A stretch of 64,000 nt of DNA from Halobacillus locisalis (GTDB lineage: Bacteria; Bacillota; Bacilli; Bacillales; Halobacillaceae), in assembly GCF_013694105.1 (NCBI RefSeq), contig NZ_JACEFG010000002.1, positions 124,001 to 188,000 on the forward strand. The letters are read 5' to 3'. The translations under genes and the position numbers were made by a program. The notes under the pieces are model-generated. The model searched no databases. It was not told where the DNA came from and saw only the letters and a program-made list of their open reading frames with translations. This document shows, one piece after another, positions 26,538-35,862 of the stretch; the first letter of the stretch is position 1, and the number at the start of each line of letters is the position of its first letter.

Positions 26538-29360
26538 ATGGATCAAGAGAATAAGTTAATCGTAAACTCTGAATCAACCAATTTACTAAAAGAACTCACT
26601 TCCTCCATCGAAACGTGCGAGCGATTCTATTTCAGCGTGGCCTTCATGAACTTCAGCGGCATTCAATTGTTGCTTGAAGCGCTTGAGGAAGCGAATCAGC
26701 GCGGGGTTCCGGGGAGGATATTGACTTCGACCTATTTGAATTTCACGGATCCAAAGGCGCTTGAGAGGGTTCGAGAGTTCGGGAACGTCGATTTGAAGGT
26801 GTTTGTCACCGATCAGACCGTCGGCTTTCACACGAAGGCATACATATTTGAGTATAAAGATAGCTACAAGGTGATCATCGGGTCGTCGAACGTGACGCAA
26901 TCGGCGCTCAAGAGCAATGTGGAATGGAATGTGGAAGTGATTTCGAAGCAGGATGCGAGCTTTATCAAGCAGGTGATTAAGGAATTCAATGGCTTGTGGG
27001 AGCGGAGCAACGATGTGACCAACCAGTTCCTCCACGATTACAATGAGCTTTTCCAGAACCTCAAGCAAGTAACAAAGCACAATCAGGTCCTCTATGAAAA
27101 AGCGGAGTACATTGCCCCGAACTCGATGCAGAAGCGGGCGATGGAAAACCTGGCGCGCCTGCGCTCGATGGGGGAGGGAAAGGCACTCGTCATTGCAGCG
27201 ACGGGAACGGGAAAGACGTACATGTCCGCGTTTGACGTTCGTCGTGTCAGGCCGCACCGTCTATTGTTCGTCGTCCATCGTGAAGAGATTTTGCAGAAAG
27301 CGAAAGAGACGTTTGAGAAACTGATGCACGACTTCAATCTGTCCTTTGGGCTTTTGACCGGGACACAGAAGGACATTCAGGCGGATTATATCTTTGCGAA
27401 TATCCGTACGCTTGCGAACCATTACGAGCAGTTTTCCCCCCAAGAATTTGATTACATTATTTATGACGAGGCGCACCACGCGACGGCTGACTCGTACCAG
27501 AAGGTGATCGATCACTTCGACCCGACCTTCACGCTCGGGATGACGGCGACACCGGAGCGCGGAGATGGACGTTCGATTTTCGATCTGTTCGACCAGAATG
27601 TCGCGCTTGAAGTCCGGCTGCATGATGCACTCGAGGATGACATCGTGGTGCCTTTCCACTACTTCGGCATCACGGATATTGAGGGGATCGACCTCAGCGA
27701 TGTCGGGGTTGATAATGTAAAAGAAATCTCGAAAAGGCTGCAAGTGAACGAGCGTGTCGATTTTATTATCGAAAAAATGAAATTCTACGGCCATGACGGC
27801 GAGAAGCGCAAAGGCCTCGGCTTCTGTGCCAACTTGGAGCATGCCCGCTACATGGCGGAAGAGTTCAACAACCGTGGCTACCATAGCCGGTTCTTATCTG
27901 GAGACGATTCTGGTGAGGTGAGGCAGCAGGCGATCGAAGAACTGGAGGACGATGCACAACCCCTCCAATTCCTTTTCACAGTCGATATTTTCAACGAAGG
28001 CGTCGACATCCCTTCCGTGAACACGGTGCTGATGCTCAGGCCGACAGAATCTCCGATCGTGTTTATCCAGCAGTTAGGTCGGGGTTTGCGAAAATATCAG
28101 GAGAAGCAGTTTCTGACGGTGCTCGATTTTATCGGAAACCATACGAAAGCGTTCTTGATAGCCATCGCCCTGAATGGGCAGCGTTATTACGATAAAGAAA
28201 GTCTTAAGGTCGCGATCACGACAGATTTTGCCCATTTACCTGGCGCGACCCACGTGCAAATGGACAAAATTTCAGCCAACCAGATTTTGGAACAGATCGA
28301 CCAGGAAAAGTTCATGTCGGCTAAATATTTGAAAGAACAGTATCATGAGTTCAAGAAGATCCGACAAGGCAAAGTTCCCTATTGGCTGATGGACTATTAC
28401 AAATATGACGGATCCCCCGACCCTGTGAAATTCATTAAAAAAGATCGAACCTACTTGAATTTCCTGGCAAAAGCCGAGAAAGACCATCAGCTGACGCAGT
28501 TGTTGGGAAACGAAATATTTGAACGGACCCTGAGGTGGCTATCGAAGCAGCTGCCGATTAAACGCCCATTTGATTTTGCGATTATGCGTTATTTACTGCA
28601 GCATGAAGCGGTGACACTAGAACAGGCGAAGACGGAGATTGGGAAGTGGGTGGAAGAAGTGGCGGACGATAGCGTTCGCCATGCGATGGAATACCTCAGT
28701 CAGACGTATTTTGACACGAGGGAAAAAGGAGAAGTCCCTCAGCTTTTCGAATGGGACGGGCATGTATTAAAGCAGACGTCGGTATGGTCAGAATTGATTG
28801 CCCACCCTGTCTACCGGGATTATGTGAACGATGTGATTGAATACGGATTGTTCCGGTATGAGCGGGAGTTCGGAGCTGTAAATTACGGGGTACCTTATTT
28901 CAAGTTGTATGAGCAATACAAGATGCGAGAAGTGGCCTTGGTTGCAAATTATCGGAAATCCCATTCAGCTTACCGTGGTTCCGGATTATTTAAGAATGGG
29001 AATGAATTCTTTTTGTTCATCGACCTTCATAAAGAAGTAGACAGTGATGAAAAGAATCACTATAACAATAAATTTATCAGTCGAACACAGTTTCAATGGG
29101 AATCTCAAAATAAGACAACCCAATCTTCAGCAGACGGAAAAAACATCATTAACCATTTGAGTAGGAGAATTCACTTACATCTGTTTGTAAGGAAATACGA
29201 GGAAATTGAAAAGAATATAACTGAGCCGTTCATTTATATCGGAAAAGGAAACACAATTTCTTATAAAAACGAACGGCCGATAGAATTTCAATTTGAGCTT
29301 GAGAATGAAGTACCAGAATCACTCTATATTGAACTGACAGAAAAGGTGGAGCTCGATTAG
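26538..29360 (+). CDS. PLD-nuclease / superfamily II helicase / DUF3427 protein
   Basis: 940 residues. Residues ~15-170 form a phospholipase D-like domain with 'GFHTKAYIF' (HxK) and 'VIIGSSNVTQSAL'. The helicase core follows: Walker A 'AATGTGKT' near 219, motif II DEAH in 'YDEAHH' near 308, 'GMTATPER' (motif III-like), and 'FIQQLGRGLRK' (motif VI). The last ~330 residues match the DUF3427 region. Such proteins are proposed DNA repair or phage-defence effectors: the helicase moves on nucleic acid and the PLD domain could cut it. Its stop overlaps the stop of the convergent NUDIX gene by 4 nt. Composition drifts to more AT in the last 350 bp. Confidence 0.88.
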   Translation: MDQENKLIVNSESTNLLKELTSSIETCERFYFSVAFMNFSGIQLLLEALEEANQRGVPGRILTSTYLNFTDPKALERVREFGNVDLKVFVTDQTVGFHTKAYIFEYKDSYKVIIGSSNVTQSALKSNVEWNVEVISKQDASFIKQVIKEFNGLWERSNDVTNQFLHDYNELFQNLKQVTKHNQVLYEKAEYIAPNSMQKRAMENLARLRSMGEGKALVIAATGTGKTYMSAFDVRRVRPHRLLFVVHREEILQKAKETFEKLMHDFNLSFGLLTGTQKDIQADYIFANIRTLANHYEQFSPQEFDYIIYDEAHHATADSYQKVIDHFDPTFTLGMTATPERGDGRSIFDLFDQNVALEVRLHDALEDDIVVPFHYFGITDIEGIDLSDVGVDNVKEISKRLQVNERVDFIIEKMKFYGHDGEKRKGLGFCANLEHARYMAEEFNNRGYHSRFLSGDDSGEVRQQAIEELEDDAQPLQFLFTVDIFNEGVDIPSVNTVLMLRPTESPIVFIQQLGRGLRKYQEKQFLTVLDFIGNHTKAFLIAIALNGQRYYDKESLKVAITTDFAHLPGATHVQMDKISANQILEQIDQEKFMSAKYLKEQYHEFKKIRQGKVPYWLMDYYKYDGSPDPVKFIKKDRTYLNFLAKAEKDHQLTQLLGNEIFERTLRWLSKQLPIKRPFDFAIMRYLLQHEAVTLEQAKTEIGKWVEEVADDSVRHAMEYLSQTYFDTREKGEVPQLFEWDGHVLKQTSVWSELIAHPVYRDYVNDVIEYGLFRYEREFGAVNYGVPYFKLYEQYKMREVALVANYRKSHSAYRGSGLFKNGNEFFLFIDLHKEVDSDEKNHYNNKFISRTQFQWESQNKTTQSSADGKNIINHLSRRIHLHLFVRKYEEIEKNITEPFIYIGKGNTISYKNERPIEFQFELENEVPESLYIELTEKVELD

Positions 29361-29761
29361 AGCTCCACCTTTTCCTTTTGCAGCTGGTCCACAGCTGGTA
29401 GATCCGCCGGCGCCCAGTCTAAAGAATTCAAGTTTTCACGAGGAAGCCAGATGAGTTTAGAATGTTCACTCGCCTCAGGCTGTCCTTTGATGAGGTCGGC
29501 TCTCATAGCAATGAGACGAATAATGAACGTATCGTATTCATGCGTGTGATCGTTGAACACCTCTTGTGCTTCGATGTCACAAGCCAGTTCTTCTTTAATC
29601 TCGCGTTCTAACGCGGTCTTAAGGTCCTCGCCCTCTTCGACTTTTCCACCCGGAAACTCCCATTGATTCGGGATCAACATCTCGGGTGATCGCAAAGCGC
29701 ACAGGATTTCATTCTGATCGTTTTCGATGATGGCAGCGACGACTTTGACTGTTTTCTTCAT
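29357..29761 (-). CDS. NUDIX (MutT-like) nucleoside triphosphate pyrophosphohydrolase
   Basis: 134 residues. The Nudix box is complete: 'GGKVEEGEDLKTALEREIKEEL' read in two parts (GGKVEEGEDLK and ALEREIKEEL), matching GX5EX7REUXEEXGU apart from the final Gly. The opening 'VVAAIIENDQNEILCALR' and 'QWEFPGGKVE' are typical of oxidised or modified nucleotide pyrophosphatases. It converges on the helicase gene with overlapping stops. A link with nucleic acid damage handling is plausible. Confidence 0.9.
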   Translation of the reverse strand: MKKTVKVVAAIIENDQNEILCALRSPEMLIPNQWEFPGGKVEEGEDLKTALEREIKEELACDIEAQEVFNDHTHEYDTFIIRLIAMRADLIKGQPEASEHSKLIWLPRENLNSLDWAPADLPAVDQLQKEKVEL

Positions 29762-29916
29762 GACAAACCTCCGGATTCAGGATATATATTCATGGTAGCA
29801 TATGTCGGCTTGGAGGTCTGTCTTATCACTTCAGTCTCTATCTCCATTTTGTTACAAAGGATAGATCTGATGATATAATTGAATAAGTACATATTCTGTA
29901 ATCAAAGAGGGGTTCT

Positions 29917-30876
29917 ATGAATTATTATCCTGTTGTGGACATCTCTAGTTGGAGATATGAAAATATAAACGTCTCTGGTTCTAAAGAAAAACGGTGGTAT
30001 CGTTCAAGTACTTATGATCAATTAGCACTATTTAAGCTTCCTGTATCTCTGACAAGTGATTCTACTCCTGGGGAAAAGGAATCTACGGGAGAGGCATGGT
30101 CTGAAAAGATATGTAGTGAAATCGGTAATTATATAGGGTTCCCTACTCATAATGTAGACATAGGAGCTCTTTCAATTGATGATGAGGCTATAGAATATTA
30201 TGGATTGAATAGAGAAGACGTTAATATTGGTGATACGGTGTTTGGAGCACTATGTTGGTCTTTTTTAGATGAAAAGAAAGACAGTTTGGTTGAAGGCGCG
30301 GACATGATCATGGACTTTGATGAAACATATGATCGAGATGAATTACAAGGTCAACACGAGATATATAACTTTGATTTACTATATAGGTTATTCTATAAAA
30401 ATGGAATTTTAGATTATTTGTTTCAGATGATTCTATTTGACACATTAATTGGAAATACTGATCGTCATCAGGATAACTTCGGCGTGATTAGAAATGAAGA
30501 AACGGGTGAACAAAGGTTTGCGCCATTTTATGATAATTCTTCATCATTAGCACGGGAAATGAAAGAGCATCGGGTAAAACTAATGTTACGTGATAATAGA
30601 ATGTTTGATTCGTATATATTTGGTAAGAAATCTTCTACTCTTATACGTTGGGAAGGTACATGGGCTAAAAAGAAGTTAAATATTATAGAATTCTATAATA
30701 AAGTAAAAGCTTTATTTCCAGATGAAATAAATAAATATTTGCCTAACGTTGCTACTCTTACTGATGAGGTATTAGAAGATATCATTTACAAAGTTCCACC
30801 GGCAGTAATGTCCGAAAAGAAAAAAGAATTAGTAACAAGAATCTTACAAACAAGAAGAGATTACTTACTAATGTAG
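29917..30876 (+). CDS. HipA-like kinase (HipT-type, no N-terminal subdomain)
   Basis: 319 residues. The C-terminal HipA kinase fold is seen in 'LFDTLIGNTDRHQDNFGV' (catalytic loop with Asp and Asn, near residue 177) and 'FAPFYDNSSSLARE' (metal-binding Asp, near 205). The N-terminus ('STYDQLALFKLPVS', 'EAWSEKICSEIGNYIG') matches the nucleotide-binding lobe and kinase start of HipA, but the usual first ~100-residue subdomain is missing. The next gene encodes something like that subdomain. HipA-type toxins phosphorylate aminoacyl-tRNA synthetases; the target here is unknown. No HipB-like DNA-binding gene is adjacent. Confidence 0.82.
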   Translation: MNYYPVVDISSWRYENINVSGSKEKRWYRSSTYDQLALFKLPVSLTSDSTPGEKESTGEAWSEKICSEIGNYIGFPTHNVDIGALSIDDEAIEYYGLNREDVNIGDTVFGALCWSFLDEKKDSLVEGADMIMDFDETYDRDELQGQHEIYNFDLLYRLFYKNGILDYLFQMILFDTLIGNTDRHQDNFGVIRNEETGEQRFAPFYDNSSSLAREMKEHRVKLMLRDNRMFDSYIFGKKSSTLIRWEGTWAKKKLNIIEFYNKVKALFPDEINKYLPNVATLTDEVLEDIIYKVPPAVMSEKKKELVTRILQTRRDYLLM

Positions 30877-30887
30877 GGGGGTTGAAT

Positions 30888-31628
30888 ATGCCCAAGAATA
30901 ATGAAAAGTTATTAGTATCTTGGAAAGGACCTACATCCAAAAAGAATTATTTTGTAGGACTACTGTCCAAGGATCGTACTAATAATGGGTTGAAATATAA
31001 ATTCAATTACAACCAAGAAGTTGTGATGCAAGCAAAAGAAGAAGGATTTATGCCATTTGTAGGGTTAAAAGATTTAAACAAAGAATATTGCAGTGATAAG
31101 CTGTTCCCTATTTTCGAGAGGAGATTACCCAATCGAAGTCGTAATATCTTCAAGAAATTTATTGAAGAGAACGAGCTCCAAAATAGTGACAGTGTGACAT
31201 GGGAATATTTAAAGATCACCAAAGGAAGAACGGCTACAGATAACTTATCATTTTTAGAGCCGGTCTTTGTTGAGGGTGGCACTTTGAGCTACTTTGGTGA
31301 AATTGCAGGTTGGTCCCATACGAAAAATAATAATGGTAATTTGAAAGTCCAAGATCAAGTGATTTTACGCCATGATGAGGATAATCCTGAAGATCATGAG
31401 GCAGTTGAAGTTATCCAACCAGGAAGAGAAACGGTACGTGTGGGGTATATCCAAAAGCCATTTAACAAAGTGTTTTTCAATTTATTAGCAAAAGGCTATT
31501 CTATGTCAGGGGCCATTGATTCCATCGATTCGTATGATGGAAGACCAACTATCTTTGTACAGGGTAAAATTCCGATGGAAGACATTGATAATCCTGAGTT
31601 AGATCATGTTGTTCATATTAAATCCTGA
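30888..31628 (+). CDS. HipS-like N-terminal subdomain fused to a HIRAN domain
   Basis: About 246 residues. Residues ~5-90 resemble HipA N-subdomain 1: 'YFVGLLSKD', 'YKFNYN', 'FMPFVGLKDLNKEYCSDKLFPIFERRLPNR' (read in parts). Residues ~130-232 resemble a HIRAN domain: 'LSYFGEIAGWSHTK', 'VILRHDEDNPEDHEAVEV', 'VRVGYIQKPFN'. HIRAN modules bind single-stranded DNA ends or stalled forks. The gene follows the HipA-like kinase by 11 nt with GGGGGG before the ATG. In HipBST systems the separate HipS subdomain neutralises HipT, so this protein may be the antitoxin, with HIRAN as a sensor (inference). Confidence 0.72.
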   Translation: MPKNNEKLLVSWKGPTSKKNYFVGLLSKDRTNNGLKYKFNYNQEVVMQAKEEGFMPFVGLKDLNKEYCSDKLFPIFERRLPNRSRNIFKKFIEENELQNSDSVTWEYLKITKGRTATDNLSFLEPVFVEGGTLSYFGEIAGWSHTKNNNGNLKVQDQVILRHDEDNPEDHEAVEVIQPGRETVRVGYIQKPFNKVFFNLLAKGYSMSGAIDSIDSYDGRPTIFVQGKIPMEDIDNPELDHVVHIKS

Positions 31629-31684
31629 GTTCATCTTTTTATATTGTGCACTACAATTATTCTAGGCGGGCTGGGTTCAGCCCA

Positions 31685-31724
31685 TAAAAAAGAGAGAAAA
31701 GCCAAAGGGCTCTTCTCTCTTTTT
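31685..31724. terminator. Bidirectional terminator between the HipA-like module and dus
   Basis: AAAGAGAGAAAAGCC and GGGCTCTTCTCTCTTT form a stem flanked by A-run and T-run, suited to the two converging units. Confidence 0.75.
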
Positions 31725-31740
31725 CATATTCACTTCAAGC

Positions 31741-32742
31741 TTACTTCAGAACAGAAAAACCTTCCTGTTCCTTCACACCATCCTGCTCCGTAAACTCATC
31801 CAAGAGCGCACGCACTTCATCCGTAGAATTCGTGCTCATCAGCTGATTTCTCAGCTCACTTGCTCCACGGAATCCGCGTACGTAGATCTTGAAGAAGCGG
31901 CGGAGCGGTTTGAAGATACGAGGCTCCAGTTCTTCGTGATACTTATCGTGAAGATCGAGCTGCAGACGAAGAAGATCAAGCAGTTCTTCACTCGTATGCT
32001 CTTTCTTCTCTTCTTCGAAACAGAACGGGTTGTGGAAGACGCCTCGTCCGATCATGACGCCGTCGACGCCGTACTTCTCGACGAGCTCCAGTCCTTTTTG
32101 ACGGTCAGGGATATCTCCATTGATGGTCAAAAGGGTGTGCGGAGCGACTTCATCGCGAAGCTTCTTGATCTCCGGAATCAGCTCCCAGTGCGCGTCGAAG
32201 TTACTCATTTCTTTTTTCGTACGAAGGTGGATCGATAGGTTGGCAATATCCTGCTCGAGGAGATGCTTCAACCAGTCGTGCCATTCGTCCACTTCCGTAT
32301 AGCCAAGACGAGTCTTCACGCTGACAGGCAGTCCACCGGCTTTCGCGGCCTGAACGATTTCAGCAGCCACATCCGGACGACGGATCAGTCCGCAGCCTTT
32401 TCCTTTCGCGGCCACGTTCTGCACAGGGCAACCCATGTTGATGTCGACGCCGCGGAAGCCCATGTCGGCTAAGCCGATACTCATTTCGCGGAAGTATTCG
32501 GGTTTGTCTCCCCAAATATGCGCGACCATCGGCTGTTCGTCTTCTGTGAACGTCAGACGTCCACGTACGCTATCTTTTCCTCGCGGATGGCAGTAGCTTT
32601 CCGTATTCGTAAACTCCGTAAAGAACACGTCAGGTCTCGCTGCTTCACTGACAACATGCCGGAACACGACGTCTGTTACAGCTTCCATCGGTGCCAGAAC
32701 AAAAAACGGCTTCGGCAATTCGTGCCAAAAATTTTGTGTCAT
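31741..32742 (-). CDS. tRNA-dihydrouridine synthase
   Basis: About 333 residues from the ATG at 32742. FMN-dependent reduction of uridine to dihydrouridine in tRNA. Motifs: '[15 protein letters not shown]' (FMN site), '[23 protein letters not shown]' (catalytic Cys region; the family usually has GxGAALL, so Cys is unusual), '[11 protein letters not shown]', and '[14 protein letters not shown]'. An upstream in-frame start at 32784 lacks a good ribosome site. It is a monocistronic housekeeping gene. Confidence 0.92.
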   Translation of the reverse strand: MTQNFWHELPKPFFVLAPMEAVTDVVFRHVVSEAARPDVFFTEFTNTESYCHPRGKDSVRGRLTFTEDEQPMVAHIWGDKPEYFREMSIGLADMGFRGVDINMGCPVQNVAAKGKGCGLIRRPDVAAEIVQAAKAGGLPVSVKTRLGYTEVDEWHDWLKHLLEQDIANLSIHLRTKKEMSNFDAHWELIPEIKKLRDEVAPHTLLTINGDIPDRQKGLELVEKYGVDGVMIGRGVFHNPFCFEEEKKEHTSEELLDLLRLQLDLHDKYHEELEPRIFKPLRRFFKIYVRGFRGASELRNQLMSTNSTDEVRALLDEFTEQDGVKEQEGFSVLK

Positions 32743-32935
32743 ACTATATCTGAACCCTTTCCTTACGGGAAGCGATGTTCCCAAAGTTAAAAAGTAAAAA
32801 GTGACAAGTTACGGTTTTCTTTATCCATAGCCAATTTGGCTGGATTTCAACCCTTATATTTTAATGGTATAAGACGAAAAGTGCAAGGGGGAGGGGGGGT
32901 TCGAACTTAAACATGGTTATGTTAGGAAATATCGA

Positions 32936-32990
32936 AAAAGGTCCTGCCCCCACCACTAAAGTATTGTGCAGTGAAGGCAGGACCTTTTTC
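32936..32990 (-). terminator. Terminator of the LysM-GH18 gene; family B-like repeat (B2)
   Basis: AAAAGGTCCTGCC pairs with GGCAGGACCTTTT. On the minus strand it follows the LysM gene directly; on the plus strand a T-run also follows. The CCTGCC core recalls family B. Confidence 0.75.
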
Positions 32991-34402
32991 TATAACTTCC
33001 GAACTTTGATGTTTGTTTGCAGCACAGGCCAATTTTGCGGAAAAGGACTACCGAGCACCCAGTAACTCCCCCCTCTCAACCCATACTGCACGATCGTATC
33101 GTACTTCGCCTGGACACTCCGGGCATCTTCAAACCACACCTCGTGCTGCTGACCACTTTCATCGGTATATCGGAAATAAGGAGACTGGTATTCCTCATTC
33201 CACTGAATCGGTACGCCATACCTTGTCGCTAAGGCGACGGCTTCCTGTGGACTGACGGTACGCGCGATCGTCCCATCGACCCACGGAATCTTCCAGTCGC
33301 GTCCATACAACGGAATCCCCATCAAAATTTTATCGCGAGGAATGACGGTGACGGCATAGTCGAGCACTTCCCGGACCTTGTTGATCGGAGCAATCGCCCA
33401 AGGTTCCCCTCCTGCCCATCCCCATTCATAGGTCATGATCACAACAAAGTCGACGATGTCCCCGTGCGCCTCGTAATCGTGGGCTTCATACAGTAACCCC
33501 TGCTGATCGGCGGTAATTTTCGGAGCAAGGGCTGTCGATACAAGCAGGCCTTCTGGTTTGAATCGATTTACTACTTTTCTAAGAAAATCATTATAATTCT
33601 CACGGTCCTCAGGATACACATACTCAAAATCGAAGTTCACGCCCTTGTATCCTTTCGCTTGGATGATTTCGAGGAGGTTGGTAATCAGTGTGTCCTGCAA
33701 CCCCGGGTTCCGGAAGAGCGTTGCCGCCAAATCAGAATCGAAGCTATTATTCTGGAAGTTCGTCACGACAAGTAAGGGGGCGATGTTCTGGGCTTCGGCG
33801 GCATCGAGTAAACCTCGATCCTGCATATCGGTCAACGTTCCGTCGGATTTGATGGCATACGTAAAAGGCGAGAGGTAGGTGAAATTTTCTCCAAGAGCCA
33901 TCACTTCCTGTGCCCCTTGAGGAGTCGTTTGGGTCGTGTAAGTATTGATCTCTTTTACAGGGCGTGAAGCGGCGGGAATCCGGAGGGGTGTCCCGACATA
34001 GATGCGCGAAGCATCCGAGATGTTGTTCGCTTGCACGATTTGATTGACGGTCACACCATTCTGATTGGCGATGCTCCAAAGGCTGTCCCCTGACTGCACG
34101 GTATAAGTGAAATAAGGTAGGAGCAGCATCTCACCAATGTACAGAAGGGAAGGGTCCGCGATATTGTTCATCTCAGCAAGCGCGCCTGTCGTAACACCGT
34201 ATCTTTGAGCAATCGACCATAGCGTATCGCCTTGCTGAATGACGTACTCCTTATTCGGTTCAGGAATGACCAGGGCTTGCCCGATGGCCACGACATTCGG
34301 GTTGGTAAGCTGATTCACGAGGATGATCTGGTTGATATCAGAACCATAGAATCGGGCGATTTTCCATAGAGATTCTCCTTGCTTAACCACATGAATTCTC
34401 AT
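32990..34402 (-). CDS. LysM-domain glycoside hydrolase family 18 protein (SleL/YaaH-like)
   Basis: 470 residues without a classical signal peptide. Three LysM repeats occupy residues ~1-45, 52-95 and 98-142 (each with 'QGESLWKIA', 'QGDTLWSIA' or 'SGDSLWSIA'). The GH18 domain fills the rest; its catalytic segment is 'GVNFDFEYVYPEDREN' with the acid Glu in DFE. SleL/YaaH enzymes are N-acetylglucosaminidases that digest spore cortex fragments during germination and are held in the spore by LysM domains. B. subtilis relatives have two LysM copies, this one three. Confidence 0.9.
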   Translation of the reverse strand: MRIHVVKQGESLWKIARFYGSDINQIILVNQLTNPNVVAIGQALVIPEPNKEYVIQQGDTLWSIAQRYGVTTGALAEMNNIADPSLLYIGEMLLLPYFTYTVQSGDSLWSIANQNGVTVNQIVQANNISDASRIYVGTPLRIPAASRPVKEINTYTTQTTPQGAQEVMALGENFTYLSPFTYAIKSDGTLTDMQDRGLLDAAEAQNIAPLLVVTNFQNNSFDSDLAATLFRNPGLQDTLITNLLEIIQAKGYKGVNFDFEYVYPEDRENYNDFLRKVVNRFKPEGLLVSTALAPKITADQQGLLYEAHDYEAHGDIVDFVVIMTYEWGWAGGEPWAIAPINKVREVLDYAVTVIPRDKILMGIPLYGRDWKIPWVDGTIARTVSPQEAVALATRYGVPIQWNEEYQSPYFRYTDESGQQHEVWFEDARSVQAKYDTIVQYGLRGGSYWVLGSPFPQNWPVLQTNIKVRKL

Positions 34403-34551
34403 AGGCTCACTCCTTGTACTCGTAACGTTATATGTAAAAGATATGTATGGATGGCCTGTCCTATTTTAGTTCTACTCGAGTGGCACCTGAGATTGGTGAA
34501 CGGAGATGTTACAATAGAACAAACAGATCAAACCATAGCAAGGATGACAAT

Positions 34552-35748
34552 ATGAGACATACAGTAAACCTGAAAGTAAAACCAAAATCCGTAAAAGATA
34601 TACAAAACGGCTATCCGCTCATTTCAAAAGACGCCATCGAAAACGCCGAACAGAAGGTGGAAGAAGGTAGCCTCGTAAACTTAGTCGACAGCAATAGTAA
34701 CTACATTGCAACAGGCTATTACGGCATCCAGAACAAAGGCATCGGCTGGGTGTTGAGTCGTAAAGCGAAAGAGAAGATCGACAAGATATTTTTCGCGAAA
34801 CGAATTCGTGAAGCCGTCGAGAAGCGCACGAAGTTGTATGCGGTAGAGGATACGACGGCATTTCGCGTGTTCAACGGCGCTGGTGATGGCATCGGTGGTT
34901 TGACGATTGAATACTTCGCTGGTTTTTACGTCGTGAACTGGTACAGTGAAGGGATTTATTCGTTCCGTGATGAGATCTATCAAGCCTTGGATGACATCGC
35001 GGATCCGCGCGGCGTGTATGAGAAGCTGCGCTTTGATAAGAACGGGCAGTATGTAGACCAGGATGATTATGTGTCTGGTGAGAAAGGTGAGTTCCCATTG
35101 ATCGTTTCGGAAAATGGGATGAACTATGCGGTCGATCTGAATGACGGGGCCATGACGGGGATTTTCCTCGATCAACGTAACGTCAGAAAAGCGTTGCGCG
35201 ACCGTTATTCAGAAGGCAAAACGGTGTTGAACACCTTCTCTTACACGGGAGCGTTTTCGGTGGCGGCCGCTCTTGGTGGGGCAACAGAAACGACGAGCGT
35301 GGATCTAGCCAAGCGCAGTTTACCGAAAACGATCGAACAATTTGCGGTGAACGGCATTGATTATGAATCACAGGACATCAAGGTGATGAACGTCTTCGAT
35401 TATTTCCGGTACGCGGAACGTCACGCGCTGAAGTTCGATGTCGTCGTCCTCGATCCGCCGAGTTTTGCCCGTACGAAGAAGAAGACCTTCAGTACGTCCA
35501 AGGATTATACGAAGCTCGTGAAAGATACGCTGAAGATTACGAGCGATGGCGGCGTGATTGTCGCTTCGACCAATACGGCGAGCTTCAACATGAAGAAGTT
35601 CAAGACGTTTATTGATAAAGCCTTTAAAGAGGAGAACAAGCGCTACAAGATCGTGGAAGAGCATCAGCTGCCGGAGGATTTCACCGTGCCGCACAACTTC
35701 CCTGAATTCAACTATTTGAAAGTCGTGTTCATCAAGGTATTGAACTAG
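34552..35748 (+). CDS. Class I SAM-dependent rRNA methyltransferase (RlmI-like)
   Basis: About 398 residues. An N-terminal PUA domain ('GYPLISKDAIENAEQKVEEGSLVNLVD' in part) is followed by an RlmI-type middle domain and a Rossmann methyltransferase: 'VLNTFSYTGAFSVAAALGGA' (SAM site) and 'VVLDPPSFART' (DPPSF catalytic motif). The family methylates cytosine C5 in 23S rRNA. ATG at 34552 was chosen over an upstream TTG-rich extension (34447) that lacks PUA homology and crosses the promoter region. A terminator follows. Confidence 0.9.
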   Translation: MRHTVNLKVKPKSVKDIQNGYPLISKDAIENAEQKVEEGSLVNLVDSNSNYIATGYYGIQNKGIGWVLSRKAKEKIDKIFFAKRIREAVEKRTKLYAVEDTTAFRVFNGAGDGIGGLTIEYFAGFYVVNWYSEGIYSFRDEIYQALDDIADPRGVYEKLRFDKNGQYVDQDDYVSGEKGEFPLIVSENGMNYAVDLNDGAMTGIFLDQRNVRKALRDRYSEGKTVLNTFSYTGAFSVAAALGGATETTSVDLAKRSLPKTIEQFAVNGIDYESQDIKVMNVFDYFRYAERHALKFDVVVLDPPSFARTKKKTFSTSKDYTKLVKDTLKITSDGGVIVASTNTASFNMKKFKTFIDKAFKEENKRYKIVEEHQLPEDFTVPHNFPEFNYLKVVFIKVLN

Positions 35749-35795
35749 TACGAAAACTTTTTTGAAAAAAATAAAAATACGTGACACCAAACGGG

Positions 35796-35836
35796 ACACT
35801 TCTTTCGATTATAGATACGAGAGAAGTGTTTTTTCT
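35796..35836 (+). terminator. Terminator of the RlmI-like gene
   Basis: ACACTTCT pairs with AGAAGTGT around a ~18-nt loop (CTCTCGTATC-type inner complement included), then TTTTTT. Confidence 0.75.
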
Positions 35837-35862
35837 ATTTTATTCAGAAAAGAGGAATCCCG

